Both the position numbers and the translations under genes were made by a program. The notes beneath the pieces are model-generated. The model ran no database searches. It was not told the DNA's origin and saw only the letters and a program-made list of their open reading frames with translations. Shown here one piece after another: positions 10,727-21,616 of a stretch of 31,030 bases of DNA (positions within the stretch are counted from its first letter, which is position 1; each line of letters opens with the position of its first letter). The stretch comes from Lingula anatina (lineage: Eukaryota > Brachiopoda > Lingulata > Lingulida > Lingulidae): the NCBI RefSeq assembly GCF_001039355.2, contig NW_019775835.1, positions 813,561-844,590 on the forward strand, in the 5' to 3' direction.

Positions 10727-10920
10727 CTACAAATTGTCATCCTCGGCTCTGTTTCTGGGACTTTCTCACATTAGCAGTGTCCCCTGTGCCCCTGTCATGA
10801 TCGGCACACTCACTGAACTGAGCAGCATTCAGATGTAAGTTCAAATTACCTGGCCTCATCATAGGCACTTTTCAGTTCTTTAACTTGAGCAAAAATTCTG
10901 CCATCATTGCAGACAATGCT

Positions 10921-11626
10921 TCTAAGGGAGAAACGCAATGACCTCTGGGATCGCGCAATGCTCTCTTGTATAATCGCGGTTAACCATTGTGCCGTAGTAG
11001 AATTGATCTGGTCCATTACAACCCACCTGTCACAACCAGCCCCATTCTACTCTACAAATGAGTATTATACAGAAGACAACATTTTAATTGAGATTTTAAT
11101 TTGCTTTATTTTCATTATTTACCTTAAAGGTAGTTTCTTATTACTGGAACATTAGCACAACATTTTATATTGATACTCAATTTACAGACCCTTAGATAAG
11201 TGATATCTTACAAATCATTGCCATAGTTCCAACTTTCAAGATTTGATAATTAAGACATTATGTATTATTGAAGTTAAAAATAAATGTTGTTCCATTCAAT
11301 CTCATTTCTTTTGTTTTGCCTTTCTTCAATTTAATGCTTTGAAGATGACAACAAAACAGATGCATCATAACTTACAAGATAACTGAAGATTACTCTGTCA
11401 TTATCTGAATGAAGTTTAAGAGACCCATACAACAGCAAAAAGAAATCATTTTAATGATAGCACCACAAAATTGCCACTATTTTTAAAGAAATGGTAATAT
11501 TGCAAGTGGAATACTTTCCATGCCAAATGAAACTAACACATAATTGGTCAAGACAATAAACGCCATAATATTTGTCACAGAAGTCTTACATCATACTGAT
11601 ATACTCGCACCTTATAAAACGACAGT
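10921..11626. other. Gap between the DIRS-type element and the 3' end of TRAPPC12
   Basis: AT-rich, with no coding signal. The part nearest 10921-11050 may still belong to the 5' end of the retroelement. The part above about 11100 is likely TRAPPC12 3' UTR read on the minus strand. Confidence 0.4.
11105..11110 (-). terminator. Candidate polyadenylation signal of TRAPPC12
   Basis: TTTATT on the plus strand, AATAAA on the minus strand, lies about 520 bases beyond the TRAPPC12 stop codon and just outside the retroelement. No closer canonical hexamer was noticed. There is no transcript evidence. Confidence 0.35.
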
Positions 11627-14600
11627 TTACATCTTCAGAGAAGCTATATTAAATCCATTTCCTTTGTGTTTACTGACAAGTTCTAATAAAGCCTGTTTCT
11701 TTTGCAAAGCCTGTGAGGATTCCAGTTCATAAAGAGTGCAAAGATTGAAGAGAACACCCTCCTGTAATGTGGTGCTGGGGTCTTTATGGAGAAGGTTTTC
11801 CAAGATGGCAATTGCAGCTTTTAATTTTCCTGTGTATAATGAGCACACAGCCATGTTGTTGATAGCCTAGAAGAATGAACAGAAAAGGAGAAAAATAAGA
11901 TATCACCACAAAAAATTATATAAAAATGAGCAATAGCTGTTTATTAAAAATAATGCAATTATATTTTTATCAAAGCCTTTATCACTATGCTAATATACAT
12001 TTGTACATGTACCCTTATGTCAATGTATGTAAACTATAGTATGTAACATTAAAAAAAAAACTAACCAAAGCATTGGTTGGGTCAATATCAGACACTTGTT
12101 TAAAGCAGTCCTGGCCCAATTCAAAGTTGCTCTCTGCTAGGGCCATAAATCCCCTGAAAGAAATTATGAAAATAAAAAGTTGAAAAAATTGCAACACAAT
12201 CCCTTTTAATGCAATTTTAAAAAATGCAACTGAAAATGACTAGGGATCCAAATATCAATTACCTGTGATGCCTGTGGAGTACAACTAGGAAGCCAATCTA
12301 CATGTTGCAAACTTGGTCTGAAGACCTTTAAATAATAATATTATACATACTGGTAATGGGTACTTACCTATTCATTAGTACTCTACTTTGTCCTTGGGGA
12401 TCAGATGAACTAACTTGGTCTTCCACTTGTTTAAAGTATGCTGAAGCTTGGGGTATGTCTCCCATCTAAAAGACAAGTATTTTTTTCTGGATTATTATAT
12501 TTCAGATTATATATGAAGCCTAGACTTCAATAAAGTAGACAGGCCAAAGGATAAACCTAATTAATCACCCTGTAAATCAGAAAATAGCTGTAAAGCGGCA
12601 CATTTTTTCAAATTTCTAGTCAGAAACTTGATGCATTGATCCTTTCCTCCAGTTCATGAAAGTCTTCAGAATTACATAAGTCAAATAGTTGTGTATGACA
12701 CATAACTGTTGCCCATGCAATAGCATAAATATTTAAATGACTGTTGGAAACAGCCAAGAGTTATATTTATAACACAGAAAGAGGACAGAAAATATGTTCC
12801 AACAGCATATTTTGGGAAGTATGAGAAAATACCCTTTGCTGGGGTAGCGCTAGCAATTTTTATCGCTTAGCCAAATCACAACTTTTTTGTAAATTTGTTA
12901 TCAAAATGGTTATAATTTGACTAAAAGAAGTCAAATCTAGCCCTTTTTCTTTAGCCAATTTAAGAAAGTTTTAGCATTTGGCTAAATTGGCGAGTGTTAG
13001 CGCTACCCCAGCTTTGGTTTTTCTTAAAGCAATGCTATTTGAAACTACATATAATGGCATTTGTCAGGTTTGTAGCAAACACTTGACTTCAAGTGTAACT
13101 TTAAGATTCAAAATCCCACAAGAATTCTTATACATCCTTCTGGAATATCTCATTACCAAGGCTAAACCCCAATCCTAATATGACAAGCTCAAGACAGAAG
13201 CAAACCCATATCGCAATATGGCATAAGTGAGATTACTAAGCAGAAATGTGATTACTAAAATATATACAAGGTATTAGTAAAGCTGAAAGATATGATGTAA
13301 CAGTGTGTTAGGTGTGACAACATGTGAATAGTGTCTCTTAGTAAAGGCTGTTAACAGTGACTCCTGCCAAACCTGTAAATGGATTCTTCCCAAGCCTGTG
13401 AGCAAGGCCACTTTGTTCTTCTTGTCCTTCACTAGCAGGGATCTGTAAGCTTCTAATGCAGCTATGTAATCCTGTAAAACATACATTTACTGATAAACAC
13501 CCATTTACATATCATTCTACAATGATGTCCTTTCTAGAGTTATGGTCATGTGATAATTAAGCAAAAAGCTATGGTCTTAAGACACTTTCTATTAATTTCT
13601 TTGAACAGTGTGGATTAACAAGTGGAAGCAAAACAAACATTTTCTTAAATTAGAAGCAAACATACCTTAATTCCAAGCAAGCAATTGGCAATAGCATATA
13701 GCAACTGGATCTCTCTGCTCTCCCATAATTCTCTAGATGCTAAAAAAACAATAAATCAACGAGAACTGCTTCACTGTAATTAATTGATTTTAGTGTTTGT
13801 GTTTTAAATGCTATCTATTGAATACAAAGGTGCAAATAATTTTATAATTTTCCTAATATACCTCGAATTGGGAGCAAAATTAATTGTTATGTTTTATAAT
13901 GATATTTTATGTTGGCCGTAAAGAGTCACCCATGCACAAGGCATCTGGTTGAACTTTGAAGGAAAGACTTACTGGCACCATTCCTATATTAAGTAGTGTT
14001 GACATGGCATACTTAATGAAGGTAGCAGGTACATACTGCTTAATTATGTAGTGCAATAAAACAACTTTAACTTCTCTCTTGGATTTTATTTAGTAATACC
14101 AGTTTATACCTGCATCAATTATTTGCTGCAAAAAATTTTTGAATAGCACAATAGAACACTTCACACAGTCATGTGAACAAACAGTGACATTACAAAATAT
14201 TATTAGATTGTGAAAAAGTGCTCACCTTGTCTACTTTCATTGGTCAGTTCCACCATGCTTCCATCCTCTTCTAGTCCACTCTCAAGATTTGATAAAATCT
14301 ACAAGTAAAGAAATAACTTGTTTTTCCTACACATCCAGGGTAGCAAACATCCAACTATCTGTCAAGCATGCAATAAAATAATATCTGAAATGACTGCATT
14401 GTATTTATACAGCAGTAACTTGAGTAATACCATTTGTTTTCTTCAGATAATTATATTTTGAGGCAATCGACCATGGTCATTGTTAAGCTGTACCTTAGTG
14501 GTCACTGCATGTAGATAATACAACCTATCTAAGGTTTCTTGNCGGCGACGGCGACGGCGACGGCAGACGCAGGTGATGGCAATATGTACAGACACATCTG

Positions 14601-17192
14601 TGTCTGTACATAATAAGAAAAGTAACTTTAGAGAAAAACTAAATAGTGTGTTGATCATTTATTTAAAGAATTTCTATATGAAACTAACCCACAACAGAAT
14701 TATTAATATTACATAGTATGGTAAAATACAAACTTTTTGTAAACAGGGTATCACAAAGAATCACAAAATTACCTTTTCTGCCTTTATATACATCTGGATA
14801 ATAATTGTAGTACAGATCAGGTTTGTCCAAGGTTCCAAATGCCTGAAGCTCAGACTCCACCAAACTGTACATCTTCAACTTCATCATCAAAGCTATACGC
14901 GTAAACCATATCTTGAATGAAAAAAAGGCTTCTAAAAAGACTAGAGTCTAAACAAATTTGAGATATCTGCAATTAGTAAAAACATGATTTTTCACCTTAC
15001 AAGTCTAAGACTATCTATTGTATCCTGGAAGATGGCTTAAAGAGAAATCTGCATAAAATCGCTTCGTAACGACTCCAATTTCCTAGAGGTATTTAATAAA
15101 ATCAGAACAAAACCTTTTTTTGCAGAAAGCATACCTACCTGCAAACTCCAAGGTGTATTATTAGAAATCTGTCCAGCACTTCCCATGCCTTGTCCATGTT
15201 CTCTTAGTATCTTTCCAGTCAGGTCAATGGCAGCACGGTGACACTCTGCTTTCTGATTCAAAAACAATAATACGACATATCTTTGATGTAATCATCCCAG
15301 TTATACACATAAATAATTAATGCCTTGACTTTTTCATTCCATCTGGTTTAACACAAGCTGACCACAACATACTTGACAAAAATTTTTATGTCTAAAAATC
15401 TGGGCAAATTTACAGCAATGTCATATGTATTTCTGTTTTAATTCTTCAATTATATTGCCATAAAAAGAATATTGCAGTTTTGAAATACTCAACCTGAAAA
15501 AGCGACAACCCCCCTTCCTCCCACATGCACATTCACAAGCACACGACTAAACAAAATCTTACAATAAGCTGTCTGAGACCCTCATCATTAGGTGGCACAC
15601 TGTCTGCTGTGAGGGTCTGCCTCTTGCTGGCTTCTACATCTCCCATATATCTGTATACCAGGTCCTTCACTGGGTCACCCTGAGATATATGAAGTAATCA
15701 ACTTGATCAAATACAATAATTGCAATACCCATATCTTCATGATAAAGCAATTGACGTGCAATCATTAGCTTTTCCCAATCTAAATATTACCAAGCCTTGC
15801 AAAACTGCTGCTATGTGTATTCTGATATCTGTTATAATATTAAAACGCCTGAAGATGGGTTCAGGCTTAAAGCACTATTTTCAGGAAATTCAAAATTGCA
15901 ACCATCAATGTGTATACCTGCAAGTCATCATACAACAGTCCTGGGCAAGTCAACTGCTCTGCACTGGGGAAGAATGTCCCTGGGGCACTGGTCACCTTAG
16001 CTATCAGTACCTGTCTTGTAGCCTCTGATGGAATCCATGCATCATAACTCCTGTCTACATTATCCATTCCAACAGAAAACATGTCATCAGTGGGAGCAGC
16101 CATAGGTAGTGGTGGGGTGGTCTGTTCAAACTGGGGTAAAGGGGGTGTGGTAGGCAGAGGGAATTGTGTTGTTGTTGTTGTGGGTGTTGTGGTAGTTGAG
16201 GTATCAACTGTTATTTCTGTTGCAGTTGTGGCAGCAACTGATGTGGATTGTGGCACAGCAGGCAAAGGAACACCACGAATCTGAAATGGATAAAATGTTT
16301 GTGAGCTTTTTTCATTCCATAAATGTAATTTTCAAATTTAAATTAAAATTACAAAGAAATAAAATTTTATAATAATATGATATATTTAAAAATGCAATGT
16401 CATTTTTAATATCTACAAGAGAAATACAAACTTAAGTCAAACGCCTCTGCCTAATATAAAAAACTGCATTCTTTCAAATGAACTCACTTCTTGGTCTACT
16501 TTAGGCTTCTCCTCATGTGTTGCCTCTTTTAAAGCCCCTATTTCTGTAAGGACTTGTTCTCTCTTCCCAACCCTAGACTCTAACTTTCCAGTGTTCGCAG
16601 TATCCTCTCCTCCATTTTCAACTTGGGTTTTCTCTGACGTATCTGGAATGAATCCGCTATCATCAGCACTTGTTGGAGGAAGAGAGTCAAAAAACTCAGC
16701 ACCAGAATTATCCTGGGAGTGAGCAAAGTACTGTGCAAGAGATGGAGCAGAGTCTTTGTCGTTTTCTGATATCTCTGTCCCTGCAGTCTGGTCCTCTGTC
16801 AGTTCTGGCTCTGGTTCAACAGCAGACTGGTCCAAGGACAGTTCCTCCATACTCTGTGCAAGAGCTGATTTCCCCGACAAGGGACCATCATTAGCAGTGT
16901 CCAGTTCTTGGCCAACTTGCTCTGAAAGCATTTCTTCTTTCATTTTCATTGATTTATGGTCTCCCTCCTCCACCCCAGACCCAAGAATATCCACCTCCTC
17001 TACATCTGGAGACAGAAGATCTACACTATCTAAGTTTCCAGTGGTTGTGTGGCTTGATTCTGTGCTAGATGTGCGAGCCATTGGATTAACCTCGACCGTC
17101 TCTGTGCTGGCAGGGAGCTCTGCATGAATGTCTGGGTTGTCACTGACTGGCTCCATCGCTGCCGATGCAGATTCTTCTCCTGCTTCCTCCAT
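11627..17192 (-). CDS. TRAPPC12: TRAPPC12, TPR subunit of the TRAPPIII tethering complex
   Basis: Twelve minus-strand exons: 16488-17192, 15918-16280, 15563-15679, 15139-15252, 14773-14911, 14494-14541 (5' part missing), 14226-14298, 13666-13739, 13373-13471, 12368-12465, 12066-12153 and 11627-11866 (TAA). About 718 residues are visible; the human protein has 735. Exons 1-2 encode an acidic, poorly conserved N-terminus with the conserved island AEFFDSLPP, a threonine/proline run and then DAWIPSEATRQVL. The rest is TPR-type helices matching human in order, for example LYYNYYPDVYKGRKG, LYAIANCLL, GLGRIHLQ, LFNLCTLYELESSQ and QKKQALLE. The protein works at ER-Golgi and Golgi membranes in vesicle tethering. 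Exon 6 is cut at the N at 14542, so about 20 residues are lost. A MITE-like element sits in intron 9. The gene is divergent from EIPR1. Confidence 0.95.
12838..13012. mobile_element. MITE-like element in TRAPPC12 intron 9
   Basis: A perfect 15-bp terminal inverted repeat, GCTGGGGTAGCGCTA at 12838-12852 and its complement at 12998-13012, bounds a 175-bp segment with no coding capacity. Each arm contains the palindrome TAGCGCTA. Just inside, both ends carry related TTAGCCAAAT-like sequences, extending the inverted symmetry imperfectly. The flanks read TTT on both sides, a possible 3-bp target duplication. This fits a non-autonomous DNA transposon; the superfamily cannot be named from this. Confidence 0.7.
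14542..14612. repeat. N, GGCGAC repeat and perfect palindrome at a probable assembly join
   Basis: A single N at 14542 is followed by a CGGCGA-type repeat (14543-14562) and then, after about 20 bases, by a perfect inverted repeat with 14-bp arms and a 2-bp spacer (14583-14612, core TGTACAGACACA). The N directly abuts a TRAPPC12 exon whose upstream codons are missing. The N is most likely a collapsed gap and not a single unread base. Confidence 0.6.
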
Positions 17193-17372
17193 TACCAATT
17201 AAAAGATGAACGACACTTGATTACAACTACTAAACACTATCTATAGAAATGTTTAAACCAAACAAAATAACATGATTTATCAAGGGTTTCTCCCCTCAAC
17301 TTTTGCACTGTGCCGTCAATGGGTACCTTTCTTGTTGTATTGGAAGTAGGTACTTGTAGGTTGTCGTGAAAA
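17193..17372. promoter_or_regulatory. Shared divergent promoter region of TRAPPC12 and EIPR1
   Basis: Only 180 bp separate the two start codons, which face away from each other, so both promoters and both 5' leaders must lie here or overlap the genes. No TATA box is visible, which fits a TATA-less housekeeping bidirectional promoter. AAAATGGAGG directly at the EIPR1 start resembles a YY1-type initiator, but that is only a resemblance. Confidence 0.6.
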
Positions 17373-20300
17373 ATGGAGGACGACGCACCGGTTATATATG
17401 GGCTTGAGTTTCAGGTAAGGTTTACGCATAAGATAAATTTTTTGATAATCGATTATTGTGGCAGTTCTATCTGCAAATATTTTGTAGCCGAAAACATCAA
17501 GATTATCGTAGCTTTATATAAATAAATGACACACTCCCCCTAAGAGTCTAGTAGTAATAAGCAAAAAACTGTAACAGTAATTAACATTTTAATGTAATGA
17601 TACAGATATTATTGGCACTTAATCTTCAGGCCCGCGCTTTGACAGCTCAAACAGCAGAAACAGATGAGATACGCTTTCTGGTTGGCACACAGTCACTTAA
17701 GTTTGAGAACCAGGTACAGTACATGCATCCGTTCCTCACTCCCCTCCCCTCTACTCTATCCTTCCCTCTCCCCCCCCCCCCCCCCCCCCATTCTCTCTCT
17801 CTCTCTCTCTTCCACACATGCACACTGCTCACATGCACATATGCACACACAAATGGAACTCCTGCACATTGTTCAGTACATGTACACTGTATGCATCGGA
17901 ACAGTCTAAAAGATGTTTGATATAATGAAAACATTTTTTGTTTTAAATGTTTTGATTTATTTTCAGGTCCATCAGATTGATTTTGATGATGAAAATAATA
18001 TGATCAATAAAAATGTTTTTCTCCACAAAGAGGGTGAAATTTGGCACATAAGTGCTTCATCAACAGACAAGAACATCTTTGCCACTTGCTACAATAAAAG
18101 TAGGTATTATATACTTTATGGGCAACCTTACTTTGTACTTATCATGTAATCAGTGCATTGTTGAAGCAAATTGGGCTGACTGAGGTAATTCTAAAGAACA
18201 AATGAAAGGTTTTACCTAATGAAGTTATCTAAGATTGAAATTTATGATATAATCTCTGACTTACAACTGAATGTTAACGCAAAGGGTATACAGGCATATT
18301 TATGCACCATCTTTTATAAGCATTTTTTTTTTTTTGCAAAATAAATGTAAATCAATAACCATGTAATAGGTATAACTCTTACCACATTTGTTTGAATTTC
18401 ATGTAGCATCAGATGCCAAGGCTGAGATGGAAGCTGCATTATGGCGTATTCCTGAGTTTGATGCCAGTCTGGGAGAAGATAGCTCACCAACCCACAAGGA
18501 ACTGGAATTACTTTGTAAGCTAGATACTACAGACTATGGAGAAATGAAAGGGTGAGTAATTGATATACAGAATAATTGGAGCCTGGCTTAAATGATTAGA
18601 TTTTTTAATAGCTAATACATGTACTAGTAGCTTGTTTTATATTGTGACTCTCTTAATAGTTCACTGAACTGATATGATTTATTATTTGTTTTTGTCTTTA
18701 GTATATTATGGCATCCATCAGGAGAAGGTAACACCATCCTGTCCATTGTGGACAGTCATATCCTGATGTGGGACTTAGAAACCAGCAGTAGCAGAGCCAC
18801 AGTAAGGCTTTTACAGTCATATCAATAAATTGCACACTATCACTAACCTATGGATTCAGTGAATGCTACTTCCTTTTGCCAAACTCACTTCCTGACAATT
18901 TTTATTTTCTTAATTTACTGATATCTTATCTCACATTTGTAAAATGCTTACCATGAGCTTCAGAATTTGCCACACAGTTTTGATACATGTGTGTAAGTAG
19001 ATGGAAGCATCAGTCTACTCAAAGCTCTGACCTTAACCAGATGTGACAGGTAAAATCAATTGGAACATCTGCAAGCCAGAGCAGAACACCAGTATTTTAT
19101 ATATTTTCTGGGTTTTTCAGCTTTCCAGTTCAATAGCGTTAGAAGGTAAAGGGCAACCCAAGTTCACATCGGGCAGATGGAATCCTCACCACAACTGTTC
19201 TCAGATTGCCACTTCCAATGACACTAGTATACGTGGATGGGATCTGAGGAGCAACAAGTGAGTGCAATATGCTGGTTATGAAAAACATTGACCAGGGCAT
19301 GACTGCATGGTATTTTAAGTGTGTTGTTTATTTTGCAGTAACAGTATTGTGTTTAACTCGACAATAATTGACAGTCTCTGGATATTTGAAAATATTATAA
19401 AGGATATGATAATCTTGTATTTGGACATATCCTGTTTCCTATTATGAATAGGCTAAAATGATTTTGAATTGTGTATATTTTTGATTTAAAGGCAGGTGTA
19501 TACAATAGAGAATGCTCACAGTCAACTAGTGAGAGAGCTGGACTTTAACCCAAACAAGCAGTATTACCTTGCTACCTGTGGGGATGACTGTAAGACAAAG
19601 TTCTGGGACATAAGGAATTCAAATGAACCCCTCAAGGTTTTATCAGATCATTCACATTGGTAAGAGTCATGCCTGAATTTGCAGGGGATTGAAGCAAAAA
19701 GTCTTTTTTTTTTTAATGCAATCTAGAAAATGTCTGAGGCCATTAAAAATCAGTTTTGATATTTCCATGTTTGATAATGGCCTTGGTCACTTTTGCTTAT
19801 TAACTTCTACTTTGTGAAAACATTGTCAAGTGCATATACCGATATCTACCGGTACGTGTATGCCTAGGTATGATATCTTGCTCTCATTACTGTTTTTCAG
19901 GGTCTGGAGTGTGAGGTACAATCATTTCCATGACCAGCTGGTGCTGACCTCTAGTAGTGACAGTCGTGTGGTGCTAACTAATGCAATCTCCATATCGTCA
20001 GAGCCTTATGGTCATCTTGTGGAGGATGAAGATCTGAGTGATGGAGAAGAAGATGACAAAACTAAGTGAGTTATAAAGGAAAATGCTTCTTTATGATCAA
20101 CAATTTGAGATGCGACAGCAAAACATCAAGATGCCTCATCTCAATATCTGAAACAAATTTTCATTGAAGCTGTTTTCAAAGAAAACTTCCTGTAAGTTAT
20201 GCAGTTGAATTGAAATAAGATGATAATTAGAAGTTGTTTGTAGGTTTATATGTTTTAGTGAAAAAAAATCATCAGACTCTCAAATTTTAATTATGAATAG

Positions 20301-20529
20301 AATTTAAATCATAGAAATGTAAGTGTTTAGCTAAGTCTCAGATCTGTTCATTTTTTACAGAGAGAAAATGGAGGATGGTACAATATCTACATATGAGGAG
20401 CATGAGGACAGTGTGTATGCTGCAGAATGGTCAACTGCTGACCCCTGGGTATTTGCTTCACTTAGTTATGATGGACGCTTAGTGATAAACAGGGTGCCCA
20501 GGGCTGTCAAGTATAAGATATTATTATAA
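17373..20529 (+). CDS. EIPR1: EIPR1 (TSSC1), WD40 protein partnering EARP and GARP
   Basis: Nine exons join in phase to 380 residues (human about 387): 17373-17414, 17630-17713, 17967-18099, 18407-18551, 18702-18801, 19121-19257, 19492-19659, 19901-20065 and 20361-20529 (TAA). The start is fixed by [14 protein letters not shown], identical to the human N-terminus. WD40 blades are spread along the chain, for example around GRWNPHHNC and [27 protein letters not shown] with FWDIRN (about 230-255), [12 protein letters not shown], and WSTADPW with [13 protein letters not shown] at the end. An acidic loop lies at about 308-325. The protein recruits and stabilises the EARP and GARP tethers in endosomal recycling, retrograde traffic and dense-core vesicle maturation. 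It is head-to-head with TRAPPC12, as in human. Intron 2 holds a C run and a TC microsatellite. Confidence 0.97.
17770..17810 (+). repeat. C20 homopolymer followed by a (TC)n tract
   Basis: Twenty consecutive C (17770-17789) precede a TC dinucleotide run (about 17792-17810) in EIPR1 intron 2, 57 bases after its donor site. It is a polypyrimidine tract on the sense strand. Length errors in assembly are likely here. Confidence 0.9.
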
Positions 20530-21151
20530 AGTACCCCAGCAGACATGTGCATTGATTTGAGAGAGGAGACAAACATAATTCAGGAATGGGGGATTTTTTC
20601 CATATATGGCAAATTATTATGGTAAATGTATGTAAATATATGATTATCTCAGTGTATAAAAAGGGGGAAAACACAAGGAAAAGGACTGGATGAATTTTGC
20701 CTGTGAAAAAAACTGGTGTGCTTGATAGAGCAGTCCAAGCATATATTAGGTGTTAACTTGTATCAGGTGGAGAGAAATTTGTGAAAATTAACCAATATTG
20801 TAATTGTTAGATTGAAGTATGATTCAAAAGATCTTAACTCCATGTACATTTTCAATTATAACTAGCTCATTAGAAATTGCAAACTGAATTTAATGCTGTA
20901 TGAAAGTAAGAAAGATGAACATGCATGTTATATAACATTCCACCTGCATATTTATTGTCTGATGTCTAAAGTTTAATGGCAAAAGCAATGTGCAATATAT
21001 GTGTGTCAAATTGCACATCCATTTGTGCTAATATCTGGTAAATATGAGAAATTATTGTTTTGATATTGTCAGTGATTAACTTTGGCTCTTAAAAGATATT
21101 GTTACATTGATTTTTAAAATGTGATGTGGGGGGGGGGGGGGATTCAGTCAA

Positions 21152-21157
21152 AATAAA
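21152..21157 (+). terminator. Candidate polyadenylation signal of EIPR1
   Basis: AATAAA occurs 620 bases after the EIPR1 stop codon, shortly after a G14 run (21128-21141). A second AATAAA at 21290-21295 is equally possible. No transcript evidence allows a choice. Confidence 0.3.
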
Positions 21158-21583
21158 ATTCTTTATGAGAAAAGAGGACTCAAATCAGGATTTTTTTTAT
21201 CTTTACACAAATTTTTACCATAACTGTTTTGTGCACCTATTATAAAAGTTATCCTGTCAGAGATTTTCCTGCCAAATCAAATTATCCTCAATAAAAAGGT
21301 GTTATCTTCAATCACAAAATATTGCTCGACCTGCCCCTGCATTTGGATTTGATGTTTTTTTTACATTTCTTATTTAATAAGTTTTGAATTACTGACCAGT
21401 TATCCACTTAGACCACCATTTCTTTCTGTACATTTCAAAGGTAAACATTTCGCCAGGAACTTTAATTTGGGGAGGTTTACCATTTATAGGATCTGCAGTG
21501 GGAAAGAGAAGTAGCTTTGCAGGAAATGAAGTCATAGAAAATATGACTTTGGGGCGTTTTTCAAGCACAGATAGTATACCTTT

Positions 21584-21616
<33 letters not shown>

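Larger units (their letters stand above)
8510..10920 (-). mobile_element. Decayed tyrosine-recombinase (DIRS/Ngaro-type) retrotransposon
   Basis: Read on the minus strand, fragments occur in the order gag, RNase H tail, then tyrosine recombinase, which is the order of Ngaro/PAT-like DIRS-order elements. The gag part carries a block starting RPENC followed by VNPEIW. The RNase H tail has NILADKHSRT and LFASRLNHK, the conserved block YAFPPFSL follows, and the recombinase has HSTRAASTS. Reverse-transcriptase palm motifs are absent. Several stops and frameshifts show that it is dead. The outer ends were not resolved: no split direct repeats or inverted termini could be identified, so both boundaries are approximate. 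It sits in the convergent gap between C8orf76 and TRAPPC12. Confidence 0.85.

Noticed and set aside
16081-16284. Valine-rich plus-strand reading frame
   Set aside because: Antisense of the threonine/proline-rich part of TRAPPC12 exon 2.
16756-17127. 123-codon plus-strand reading frame rich in serine
   Set aside because: It is the antisense shadow of TRAPPC12 exon 1, whose homology, start and splice donor are clear.
17597-17934. Overlapping reading frames on both strands around the C20/TC tract
   Set aside because: They read an EIPR1 exon into its intron and a low-complexity tract. No independent gene is supported.
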